From Candidatus Omnitrophota bacterium (GTDB lineage: Bacteria > Omnitrophota > Gorgyraeia > Velamenicoccales > Velamenicoccaceae), in the NCBI GenBank assembly GCA_028717105.1, contig JAQUOM010000049.1:4442-11475 (forward strand): a DNA stretch of 7,034 nt. Direction: 5' to 3'. A program made the translations under genes and the position numbers. The notes under the pieces are model-generated. The model saw only the letters and a program-made list of their open reading frames with translations. It was not told where the DNA came from and searched no databases. Below, in pieces: positions 1-6,512 of the stretch. Within the stretch, counting starts at the first letter, position 1. Each line of letters opens with the position of its first letter.

Positions 1-141
1 AAATGTCTAATGCCAAATGTCCGATCAATGTCAAAAATCCTAATGACGAAAAATTTTTTTCGTTAATTTGTCATTCGGGCATTAGGATTTGATTTGTCAT
101 TCGGATTTTGACTTCAGGCATTCTAAAAAGCAGAGGGCCTT
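1..141. repeat. AT-rich intergenic repeat island with mirrored arms
   Basis: This non-coding spacer has an A/C-rich left arm and a G/T-rich right arm that are imperfect reverse complements. An 11-bp perfect inverted repeat, AAATCCTAATG (35-45) with CATTAGGATTT (80-90), flanks the central tract ACGAAAAA...TTTTTCGT (46-63). GTCAAAAATCC (30-40) pairs with GGATTTTGAC (103-112) with one bulged A, and AATGCC (9-14) pairs with GGCATT (117-122). Direct repeats overlie this: ATTTGTCATTCGG occurs exactly at 66-78 and 92-104, and AAATGTC at 1-7 and 15-21, with AATGTC at 27-32. The units are roughly 7 nt. The island may extend upstream of the window. Its function is unknown; it could be a structured mobile-type repeat or a transcript-end/processing element. 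No convincing promoter was found before fchA. Confidence 0.7.
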
Positions 142-645
142 ATGACGTACGCGCGAACATCCGTCACTCAATATCTCGGGGATCTCTCAAAGAAGACGCC
201 GGCGCCCGGCGGAGGATCCGTCGCGGCCCTGTGCCTGGCCTGCGCCGCCGGCCTGGTGGCCATGGTCTGCGAATACACCATAGGCAAGGAAACCTGCAAG
301 GCATTTTCATCCCGCGCCCGGTGCCTGTTGAAGAGGAGCCTGAAGATACGGGATGAGGCGGTCCGCCTCGTCGACGCAGATATCAGGGCCTATCTTAAAA
401 AAGACAGGGCGCAGTCCATTGCCGTGCCGGCCCGGATATGCCGCCTGTCGGCTGAGACGGCGCGCATGGCGAGGGAGGTCGCGCAAAAGGGAAATAAAAA
501 TCTGCGGTCCGACGCCGATCTGGCTGCGTCTTTGGCAAAAGCAGCGGTATCGGGCAGTCGTTCTTATGTGAGAGTGAACATCCGGAGTTTGAAAAACAGC
601 CGAAAATATGCGAAACTGTTGAAGGAATTGAAGACCATCGGGTGA
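142..645 (+). CDS. fchA: FchA-like methenyl-THF cyclohydrolase (cyclodeaminase/cyclohydrolase family), short form
   Basis: The 167-aa product belongs to the formiminotransferase-cyclodeaminase/cyclohydrolase family, cytosolic helical proteins that interconvert 5,10-methenyl-THF and 10-formyl-THF (FchA) or deaminate formimino-THF. Visible family marks are the N-terminal TPAPGGGSVAAL block (residues 19-30), the LVDADIRAY segment with D78 and D80, the N-K-N...S-D segment (N118, N120, S123, D124) and the final GSRSYVRVNI block (about 138-147). The protein is about 35-40 residues shorter than the usual ~200-210. The gap falls just after the D-x-D-x-x-A-Y segment, where relatives have a longer loop and helix. 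GAGGG at 133-137 supports the ATG at 142. folD follows 7 nt later, so the two are almost surely co-transcribed. That neighbour favours cyclohydrolase over cyclodeaminase, because no formiminotransferase or histidine-degradation gene is present. Confidence 0.85.
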   Translation: MTYARTSVTQYLGDLSKKTPAPGGGSVAALCLACAAGLVAMVCEYTIGKETCKAFSSRARCLLKRSLKIRDEAVRLVDADIRAYLKKDRAQSIAVPARICRLSAETARMAREVAQKGNKNLRSDADLAASLAKAAVSGSRSYVRVNIRSLKNSRKYAKLLKELKTIG

Positions 646-652
646 GGCGTTT

Positions 653-1519
653 ATGGCGATTTTGATGGAAGGCAGGGTGGCGGCAGATCGTTTGCGGGAC
701 CTTTTGAAAAAAGAGGTTGCGTCATTGACGGCGAAGCATAAGCGGCGTCCCGAACTGCGTTGCGTGACGATCGGCTGCAACGCTGCCGCCAGCGTGTATC
801 TTAAATCTCAGGCCCGCGTCGCCCAGGAACTCGGTATCGGGCACGCGATCGTCGACCTGCCCGAAGAGATCCGCTCCGATGCCCTGTTCGCCGAGATCGC
901 GCGGTTGAACGCCGACCCTTCCGTGACCGGCATCATGATCCAATGCCCTTTGCCTGCCGGGATCAGCCTGGAGGCTGCCGTTTCATCGATCTTGCCGGCC
1001 AAGGACGCCGAAGGGCTCCACCCCGAAAATCTCGGCAGGATCATTCTGGGGGAAGGGCGCATTACGCCCTGTACGGCCCAGGCCTGCATGGAGCTCCTGC
1101 ATTATTACCAGATCCCTTTGCGCGGCAAGGATGCGGTCGTGGTAGGGCATTCTTCGATCGTGGGGAAACCCTTAAGCCTTTTGTTATTGAAAGAATTTGC
1201 GACGACGACGGTCTGTCATATCGCAACATCGGAGGCGCGCCGTCTGGAAGATAATATCAGGCGGGCTGAAGTCCTGATCGTGGCCGTGGGGAAGCCCCGC
1301 CTGATCAAGGGGGAGTGGATCCGCCCCGGCGCCGTCGTCATTGACGTCGGCATCAATAAATGCGAAGACATCCTCGTCGGTGACGTGGAATTTGAGACGG
1401 CCGGGAAAAAGGCCTCTCATATCACGCCGGTTCCCGGAGGTGTCGGCCCCTTGACGGTCATGTTGCTTATGAGGAACGTGTGCGAACTTTTCAAGGAATC
1501 CCTCAAAACCGAACCGTGA
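653..1519 (+). CDS. folD: Methylene-THF dehydrogenase (FolD), with cyclohydrolase lysine replaced
   Basis: The 288-aa product matches FolD in length and order. The N-terminal folate domain is followed by the Rossmann motif GHSSIVGKP (165-173) and the PGGVGPLT signature (261-268). FolD normally oxidises or reduces methylene-/methenyl-THF with NAD(P) and also hydrolyses methenyl-THF. The stretch NAAASVYLKSQ aligns without gaps to the family's NPASxxYVxSK, giving Y49 but Q53 (CAG, 809-811) where the catalytic Lys (E. coli K54, human K56) belongs. The conserved Gln of the QxPLP motif is kept (Q97), but KDVDG is KDAEG, so the folate-site Asp (E. coli D121) is E120. PCTPxG is PCTAQA (139-144). Dehydrogenase activity is plausible; cyclohydrolase activity is doubtful. 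ATG 653 fits the family N-terminus, and GAGG (644-647) overlaps the fchA stop with 5-nt spacing. Confidence 0.93.
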   Translation: MAILMEGRVAADRLRDLLKKEVASLTAKHKRRPELRCVTIGCNAAASVYLKSQARVAQELGIGHAIVDLPEEIRSDALFAEIARLNADPSVTGIMIQCPLPAGISLEAAVSSILPAKDAEGLHPENLGRIILGEGRITPCTAQACMELLHYYQIPLRGKDAVVVGHSSIVGKPLSLLLLKEFATTTVCHIATSEARRLEDNIRRAEVLIVAVGKPRLIKGEWIRPGAVVIDVGINKCEDILVGDVEFETAGKKASHITPVPGGVGPLTVMLLMRNVCELFKESLKTEP

Positions 1520-1554
1520 AACGGCAACCGCGAGAAAGGTTTTTTTAAAGAGAA

Positions 1555-2424
1555 ATGACATTCAAGGACAAGATCTCATCGGCCCAATTCGTCGTGACCT
1601 CCGAAGTCGGCCCTCCAAAAGGTATTTCTCTGGAAGAAGTATGCGATGGCATCTCGCCCCTGAAAGGGCGGGTGGATGCGATTAATGTGACGGACCTGCA
1701 GAGTTCTGTGATGCGCATGAGTTCTCTGGCGGCGTCCATCCGGATCAAGGAGAAGGGGTTCGAGCCTATCCTGCAGATGACGTGCCGCGACAGGAACCGT
1801 TTGGCTTTACAGTCGGACCTTCTCTCCGCCGCGTCGTTCGGCATCGAAAATATCCTGGCGCTTACCGGCGATCATCCGGCTTTGGGCGACCATCCCGAAG
1901 CCAAGCCCGTTTTTGATATCGACGCCGTGATGCTGGTCGAGATCCTGCGCACGCTGGAAAAAGGCACGGATATGAACGGCAACAAACTTCACGGGACGGC
2001 GCCGCGGTTCTGCGTGGGCGCAGCGGTGAATCCGCAGGCAGACCCCCTGGAACCCGAGATCATCAAGATGGAAAAAAAGATCGAGGCCGGCGCCGAATTT
2101 TTTCAGACCCAGGCTGTTTTCGATATAGAGGTTTTTGAGGAATTCCTGTCCAGGACGCGTCATCTGAAGACCAGGATCATTGCCGGCATCATGCTGTTGA
2201 AATCCGAGCGCATGGCCCGTTACATGAACGAGCATATTCCCGGCGTTATCGTCCCTGAAACCTTGATCGCGGAGATGGAAAAGGCCGGAGACAAGAAAGA
2301 AAAGTGTCTTGAGGTGGCGGTGAGGTTGTTTGGCCGGCTTCAGGGCATGTGTGACGGCATCCATATCATGCCGATCGGGTGGTATGGCATGGTCCCGAGG
2401 CTTTTGGATGCGGTCGGACGGTGA
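1555..2424 (+). CDS. metF: Methylenetetrahydrofolate reductase (MetF family)
   Basis: The 289-aa product is a cytosolic TIM-barrel flavoprotein of the MTHFR family, reducing 5,10-methylene-THF to 5-methyl-THF. This is the last step of the folate methyl branch and also feeds methionine synthesis. The catalytic Glu lies in SEVGPPKG (E17), the flavin/folate-contacting Asp in LALTGDHP (D106, matching E. coli D120), and the Gln in FFQTQAVFD (Q186, matching E. coli Q183). DLQSSVMRMSS and QMTCRDRN are also typical of this bacterial form. Length is close to E. coli MetF (296 aa), so there is no C-terminal regulatory domain. No metV partner gene of the acetogen type follows; the next gene is another flavoprotein. 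It lies 35 nt after folD, with only a poor ribosome-binding site (GAG at 1550-1552). The electron donor (NADH, ferredoxin or a flavoprotein) cannot be read from the sequence. Confidence 0.92.
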   Translation: MTFKDKISSAQFVVTSEVGPPKGISLEEVCDGISPLKGRVDAINVTDLQSSVMRMSSLAASIRIKEKGFEPILQMTCRDRNRLALQSDLLSAASFGIENILALTGDHPALGDHPEAKPVFDIDAVMLVEILRTLEKGTDMNGNKLHGTAPRFCVGAAVNPQADPLEPEIIKMEKKIEAGAEFFQTQAVFDIEVFEEFLSRTRHLKTRIIAGIMLLKSERMARYMNEHIPGVIVPETLIAEMEKAGDKKEKCLEVAVRLFGRLQGMCDGIHIMPIGWYGMVPRLLDAVGR

Positions 2425-2601
2425 ATGGAGAACGGAATAACCAGGTTCCAGGGAACAATAACCAAACAATGCCAAGTACTAAAATTCGATCATCAAGCAA
2501 AAATATCAGTGTTTGATTATCTGGCCATTGGTTATTGAGATTTGTTTGTATCTTGTTTCTTGATGTTTGGTTATTTTGTTAGTATCAAGAACATTAAAAT
2601 T
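2425..2601. repeat. Intergenic imperfect palindrome with 7-nt periodicity
   Basis: This AT-rich spacer separates metF from the flavoprotein-acsB pair. Its arms are inverted copies: AATAACCA at 2436-2443 and 2457-2464 against TGGTTATT at 2529-2536 and 2568-2575. The longest perfect match is AATAACCAAACA (2457-2468) with TGTTTGGTTATT (2564-2575). An almost continuous hairpin can be drawn: CAATAAC (2456-2462) with GTTATTG (2531-2537), CAATGCCA (2467-2474) with TGGCCATTG (2522-2530, one bulged C), and 2488-2498 with 2511-2521 (one mismatch, one G-U). In the right arm, G residues recur every 7 nt (2530, 2537, 2544; then 2548, 2555, 2562, 2569). The open frame from 2542 through this DNA reads repeat, so it is not taken as coding. 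It may be a transcript-processing or attenuation site, or a relic of a small repeat element. Confidence 0.7.
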
Positions 2602-3465
2602 ATGTCTAAAAAAATAGTCATTATCGGTAATTCAGCGGCGGCCATCGGCGCGGCGGAGGGCATCCGTGAACGCAGCCGGGAGAGCCGGATCACGATGATA
2701 TCGGACGAAGATTTCGTTTCGTATGAGCGCCCAAAGATCCTGGGGATCCTCGACGGCCGTCTAAAAGAACGCCAGCTTGTCTGGCGCAATCAGGATTTTT
2801 ATAAAAACAACGGCATTGAGCTTTTGCTTGAGACGAAAGTCGAAGGTGTCAGTACGCACAGGAAGCGCCTGACGCTCAAAGACAGGGACTCCCTGGAATT
2901 TGACGAACTGGTCGTGGCCTCCGGACGCAGAGAAGCCCTGCCGTCCATCAAGGGTATCCAGAAGGAAGGGGTGGTGGCCGTTAACAGCCTCGCCGACGCC
3001 AAGAAGATCCAGGAGAACCTGCCGATCGCTCACACCGTCCTGGTCATCGGGCAGGGGGCTGTTGCGCTTGAGCTGGCCCGGATCATCGCCGCCAAAAAGA
3101 TCGAAGTAAAATTTTTCGGACAATTTGATGAACCCCCGGAAGGCGTTGAGGTGATCCGCGATAATCCCGTGATCGAGATCCTCGGCGAGGCGGATGTCCG
3201 GGCGGTCCGCCTGGCCAATCATAAGGTCGTGGGGGCTACCCTTGTGATTTTTTCCGGTTCCCCGCGTCCCTATGCGGATTTTTTCAAAGACACGGATGTC
3301 CGCATGGAAGGGGGGCTTGTCGTAGACGGGACGATGCGCACGAACATTCCTTTCATATGGGCCGCAGGAGATGTCTGCGCCCCCGGACAAGAAGGGGCAT
3401 CGTACGGCTGGGAGGCGGCCTATGCATCGGGCCGCAAATGCGGAGAATGCCTATGCCGGATTTAA
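2602..3465 (+). CDS. Short FAD-dependent NAD(P)-disulfide-oxidoreductase-fold protein linked to AcsB
   Basis: The 287-aa product resembles ferredoxin/rubredoxin-NAD oxidoreductase flavoproteins (the FNOR type found beside some CO dehydrogenases). It has an N-terminal FAD Rossmann motif IIGNSAAAIGAA (7-18), SYERPKILG (40-48), the FDELVVASG strand, a second Rossmann motif VIGQGAVALELA (148-159) and the FAD-closing WAAGD (253-257). It is about 100 residues shorter than typical relatives. Roughly 30 residues are missing in the NAD(P)H domain after strand 2, where the usual ribose-binding Glu is G173, and the C-terminal interface domain is absent. The last residues carry C280-x-x-C283-x-C285. ATG 2602 is chosen because the family motif starts 6 residues later and the longer frame is repeat DNA; no good ribosome-binding site is visible. 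Its end overlaps acsB by 13 nt. A role in supplying electrons to AcsB or MetF is inferred only. Confidence 0.8.
   Translation: MSKKIVIIGNSAAAIGAAEGIRERSRESRITMISDEDFVSYERPKILGILDGRLKERQLVWRNQDFYKNNGIELLLETKVEGVSTHRKRLTLKDRDSLEFDELVVASGRREALPSIKGIQKEGVVAVNSLADAKKIQENLPIAHTVLVIGQGAVALELARIIAAKKIEVKFFGQFDEPPEGVEVIRDNPVIEILGEADVRAVRLANHKVVGATLVIFSGSPRPYADFFKDTDVRMEGGLVVDGTMRTNIPFIWAAGDVCAPGQEGASYGWEAAYASGRKCGECLCRI
3442..3445 (+). promoter_or_regulatory. Ribosome-binding site that decides the acsB start
   Basis: GGAG lies 7 nt before ATG 3453, inside the end of the flavoprotein gene. It favours 3453 over the in-frame ATGs at 3357, 3438 and 3447. The extra N-terminal sequence from 3357 is Arg/Gly-rich and is read from the overlapping flavoprotein gene in another frame. 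Confidence 0.6.
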
Positions 3466-5612
3466 AGACCATCGTTGAGGCAACGTCGAAGAAGATCGTC
3501 GACATGGCGCAGGCCGTCCTTGAGAGGACCATCGCTGAAAAAGGCGCTTGTGTGTCGTTGGGATTCGAGGGCACGGCGTTTTATCTGCCTCTTAACTTTG
3601 CATTGACAGGCCTTGAAGTCAAAACAACCGGTGACGCCGAAAAGATCATCGTTCATTGCCACAGGCTTCTTGAGAACAAGCCTCTGGATAACGGATTGCT
3701 GGTTTCTCATTTGGACGGATTGCTCGATCAGGGCCTGGCGGCTCTTCTGGCCGAGGAGTTGTTGTGCGCCCTGACATACAAACCGCAGGACGGATACCTG
3801 GGATTTGTCCCGGACACGGTGCTCAGGTCTTTGGGCGTGCAGCTTGTTGACGGCCGCATTGCCGGGATCGCCGTTGTCATCGGCAAAGCACGGGATGATG
3901 CCTCGGCAGTCAAGATCATCCGCGGGCTGCAGGAAAAGAATATCGTTTCTTTGCTCGTGGGGAATTCCGGGTCCAGAAATATCCGGGATCAGCTGGCGGA
4001 TGCGGGCGTTGAGATGGGGCTGGACAATTACATCGTTCCTTTGGGAAAAGAGGAGCTCTCGAGCGCATTTGCCGTAAATTTTGCCGTGCGAGCCGCCCTG
4101 ACATTCGGCGGCTTCAAGGGCGGCCAGTGGAACGATGTCCTGGAATACGCCCGGAACCGCGTGCCCGCTTTCGTGGTCGTTTTGGGGAAACTGGATGACG
4201 TGATCGCGACGACCGGCGTCGGCGTGCTGAATCTCGGTTTCCCGATTGTGACAGATATGGATGCCCCCCAGGTCGGCAAGATCCCGACGACAAAATATGA
4301 AGCCCTGGTGACGGAGAAAGATGACGGTAAGATCGTCTCCCGCTGCGTCGAAACACGGGGCATCAAGATCAAGGTGGTGCATGTGCCGATCCCCGTGCTT
4401 TATAGTCCGGCGTTTGAAGGCGAGCGCGTCCGCAAGGAAAACCTCCGGGTCGAATTCGGTTCAAAATATTCCTCCGCCTTCGAATATCTGACATACAAGC
4501 CCATGGACCAGGTTCATGACGGCCGGATCGAAGTGGTCGGCGAAGATGTCGATCGTGCCGGCAAGGCCATGCCCCTGGGGATATGGGTGGAAGTGGCGGC
4601 ACGCGAGCCCAACAAGGATTTTGAACCGATCCTGGAGCGGCAGATCCATCGCTACCTTAATGAGGCCCAGGGGGTCATGCATATGGGCCAGAGGGATATG
4701 ATCTGGGTGCGGATTGCCAATGAAGCCTTTGAAAAGGGCCTGCGTCTCAAGCATTTCGGCACGATCATTCACGCGATGCTCCATAAGGAGTTCGGCGCGA
4801 TCGTGGACAAGGTCCAGGTGCGTATTCTGACGCGGGAGGCTGACGTGAAACAGGCGCTGGATACCGCACGTCTCGTTTACGATGCGCGCGACGAGCGTTT
4901 GCGCGGCATGACCGATGAGCGTGTCGATACGTTCTACAGCTGCGCCCTGTGCCAGTCTTTTGCGCCGAACCATCTCTGCATCATCACGCCGGAACGCCTG
5001 GGGCTTTGCGGCGCCTACTCCTGGCTCGACGCCAAGGCCGCTTTTGAGATCCAACCCACGGGAGGCAACCAGCCGGTCGTCAAGGGGGTGTGCCTTGATG
5101 CGAACCTCGGCCAGTGGCAAAACATCAATACGTTCATTTACGACAAATCCAATAAAACGATCCCGGAAGTCAGCATGTATTCTCTTCTGGTGTCGCCGCA
5201 ATCCAGCTGCGGGTGTTTCGAGTGTATCGTTGCTCTCGTGCCCGAGGCCAACGGCGTCATGGTCGTTAACCGTGATTACGCCGGGCCGACGCCTTTAGGG
5301 ATGACATTTACGCAGATGGCCGGTTCGGTCGGGGGCGGCGTGCAGACGCCCGGTTTCATCGGGGTCGGGAAACTCTATATCGCAAGCAAGAAATTCATTT
5401 CCGCAGAGGGGGGGCTGCCCCGTCTGGTCTGGATGCCGAAAGATCTCAAGGAGGCCCTGAAGGGCCGCTTGATCGAGCGGGGGCGCGATTTGGATCTTCC
5501 GGATTTTTTTGACAAGATCGCCGATGAGACGGACGCCCGGACGATTGATGAGCTTCTTGCGTTCCTTAAGGCCAAGGCGCACCCTGCCCTGGAGATGCCG
5601 CCGCTTTTATAA
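3453..5612 (+). CDS. acsB: Acetyl-CoA synthase, bacterial three-domain form (CODH/ACS beta subunit)
   Basis: The 719-aa product is close to the 729 residues of Moorella AcsB and similar along its length, including the C-terminal HPALEMPPLL. AcsB joins a corrinoid-borne methyl group, CO from CO dehydrogenase and CoA into acetyl-CoA at the nickel-iron-sulfur A-cluster. All cluster ligands are present with Moorella spacing: C497-x2-C500-x8-C509-x9-C519 (matching C506, C509, C518, C528), and the nickel-binding Cys-Gly-Cys at C586-G587-C588, exactly 67 residues on. The Phe of CQSFAP (F503) and the Phe of the TFGG segment (F218) also match Moorella residues near the cluster. The N-terminal CODH-binding region is present, unlike the shorter archaeal CdhC. 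Start 3453 has GGAG upstream and lies within the previous gene. No acsA/cooS, acsC, acsD or acsE is in the window. Confidence 0.97.
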   Translation: MPDLKTIVEATSKKIVDMAQAVLERTIAEKGACVSLGFEGTAFYLPLNFALTGLEVKTTGDAEKIIVHCHRLLENKPLDNGLLVSHLDGLLDQGLAALLAEELLCALTYKPQDGYLGFVPDTVLRSLGVQLVDGRIAGIAVVIGKARDDASAVKIIRGLQEKNIVSLLVGNSGSRNIRDQLADAGVEMGLDNYIVPLGKEELSSAFAVNFAVRAALTFGGFKGGQWNDVLEYARNRVPAFVVVLGKLDDVIATTGVGVLNLGFPIVTDMDAPQVGKIPTTKYEALVTEKDDGKIVSRCVETRGIKIKVVHVPIPVLYSPAFEGERVRKENLRVEFGSKYSSAFEYLTYKPMDQVHDGRIEVVGEDVDRAGKAMPLGIWVEVAAREPNKDFEPILERQIHRYLNEAQGVMHMGQRDMIWVRIANEAFEKGLRLKHFGTIIHAMLHKEFGAIVDKVQVRILTREADVKQALDTARLVYDARDERLRGMTDERVDTFYSCALCQSFAPNHLCIITPERLGLCGAYSWLDAKAAFEIQPTGGNQPVVKGVCLDANLGQWQNINTFIYDKSNKTIPEVSMYSLLVSPQSSCGCFECIVALVPEANGVMVVNRDYAGPTPLGMTFTQMAGSVGGGVQTPGFIGVGKLYIASKKFISAEGGLPRLVWMPKDLKEALKGRLIERGRDLDLPDFFDKIADETDARTIDELLAFLKAKAHPALEMPPLL

Positions 5613-5708
5613 AACAAGCCGTCCGTAGATAGCAGGCAGTCATCATCTAATATTTCTCTTGCTTTTTTGAAATAAATGTATTATTCTAACACTAACAATA
5701 TCCCCGGG
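5613..5708. other. Spacer between acsB and the TPR gene
   Basis: This 96-nt AT-rich spacer has no clear hairpin terminator after acsB, although a T run is present at 5663-5668. TTGAAA (5667-5672) resembles a -35 box, but no -10 box sits at standard spacing. A promoter for the TPR gene here is possible but not supported. Confidence 0.4.
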
Positions 5709-6455
5709 ATGAGAAAAAACACACCCTCTTTTTTAATCGCCGTATATTTCCTGTTCGTCTTTTCTTTTGCCCAACCGGTTTTTTGCGAAGAATGGTCTGT
5801 GAGTTCCGAGACCAAGAAGATGGCCGCAGATTACCGCGACAAGGGATTGCGTCATCAAAAGAGCGGCGACACCGAAACAGCTTTGATTTATTTCCAGAAG
5901 GCCGTCGAGTTGGACCCGAGCCTGGCTATTGCTTATAACGATGCCGGGGTGATCTACGAATCGAAAGGATGGTACGACAGGGCCAAGCAGGCTTATGGCC
6001 GGGCCATTGAGATCGATCCTGATCTGCCGAGTCCTTACTATAACCTCGGCAGTATTTATGAAAAAGAGGGCGATTTCGACAAGGCGATCTATTATTACAA
6101 GCAGCGCGTGATCGTCGGGGACTGGAACGATGAATGGACGATGAAGGCGCGCCAGTCGCTCAAGGGCCTGGGGGTGGATGATCCTGAGTTGAAGCAGGAT
6201 TTTCTCGACGAACACCTGGCCCGCCTGGAGGCCAGCGGAGATATTAAGGGTGAGCCGAAAGGCAATGACCTAAACCCCAAAAGGCGCAAGCGTGACGCGC
6301 GGCTACGCCTGATGAGGGGAAAACAGCTCTCTTCCATGGGGATGTATAGCGAGGCCTTGAAGGAGCTCGGGGTAGCAGCGGTTCTGGACCCCAAGAACAA
6401 AGAGATCACCAAGGCCCTGGAAGAAGCTCAGCAAAAGGCCCTCTTCAATAATTAA
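5709..6455 (+). CDS. Exported tetratricopeptide-repeat protein
   Basis: The 248-aa product begins with a Sec-type signal peptide: basic MRKN, a hydrophobic core FLIAVYFLFVFSFA, and likely cleavage after VFC (residue 26). VFC lacks the small residue of a lipobox, so a lipoprotein is unlikely. Three tandem 34-residue TPR units follow at about 38-71, 72-105 and 106-138 (for example the AxxYFQKAVELDP and AxxAYGRAIEIDP helices). A charged, Lys/Arg-rich linker (about 170-195) precedes a fourth TPR-like unit at about 195-228 (YSEALKELGVAAVLDP). TPRs bind other proteins; the partner here is unknown. ATG 5709 is chosen over 5676 because the signal peptide then starts in the normal way; no ribosome-binding site is obvious. 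The protein has no evident link to the acetyl-CoA pathway and is probably a separate transcription unit. Such small secreted TPR proteins are common in Omnitrophota-like genomes, which is a general impression. Confidence 0.85.
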   Translation: MRKNTPSFLIAVYFLFVFSFAQPVFCEEWSVSSETKKMAADYRDKGLRHQKSGDTETALIYFQKAVELDPSLAIAYNDAGVIYESKGWYDRAKQAYGRAIEIDPDLPSPYYNLGSIYEKEGDFDKAIYYYKQRVIVGDWNDEWTMKARQSLKGLGVDDPELKQDFLDEHLARLEASGDIKGEPKGNDLNPKRRKRDARLRLMRGKQLSSMGMYSEALKELGVAAVLDPKNKEITKALEEAQQKALFNN

Positions 6456-6456
6456 T

Positions 6457-6483
6457 CGGGGCGCAGAAAATCCCCGGGTTTTT
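6457..6483 (+). terminator. Possible rho-independent terminator after the TPR gene
   Basis: CGGGG (6457-6461) pairs with CCCCG (6472-6476) over a 10-nt loop, followed by GG and a 5-nt T tract (6479-6483). It starts 2 nt after the TPR stop codon. The stem is short. A competing hairpin, CCCCGG (6472-6477) with CCGGGG (6488-6493), would bury the T tract. Confidence 0.45.
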
Positions 6484-6512
6484 AAGGCCGGGGACGCCCG
6501 CCGCCAAACTCC

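Noticed and set aside
1..125. CRISPR array
   Set aside because: Repeats are 7-13 nt, degenerate and inverted, without uniform spacers or cas genes.
108..141. TTGACT (108-113) as a -35 box for the fchA operon
   Set aside because: No acceptable -10 box at 16-18 nt, and the hexamer lies inside the repeat arm.
1526..1546. AACC...GGTT plus a T tract as a terminator between folD and metF
   Set aside because: The stem is only 4 bp with an 8-nt loop, and the 35-nt spacing within one pathway favours a common transcript.
2542..2601. Upstream extension of the flavoprotein gene
   Set aside because: The extra N-terminus is translated from the repeat island, and the family FAD motif starts right after ATG 2602.
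2461..3390. Long minus-strand open frames opposite acsB, metF and the flavoprotein
   Set aside because: They are antisense to clear conserved genes, show no recognisable domains, and are expected from the codon bias of the GC-rich coding strand.
3357..3452. Upstream extension of acsB
   Set aside because: It is an Arg/Gly-rich out-of-frame reading of the flavoprotein 3' end; ATG 3453 has a well-placed GGAG and fits the family N-terminus.
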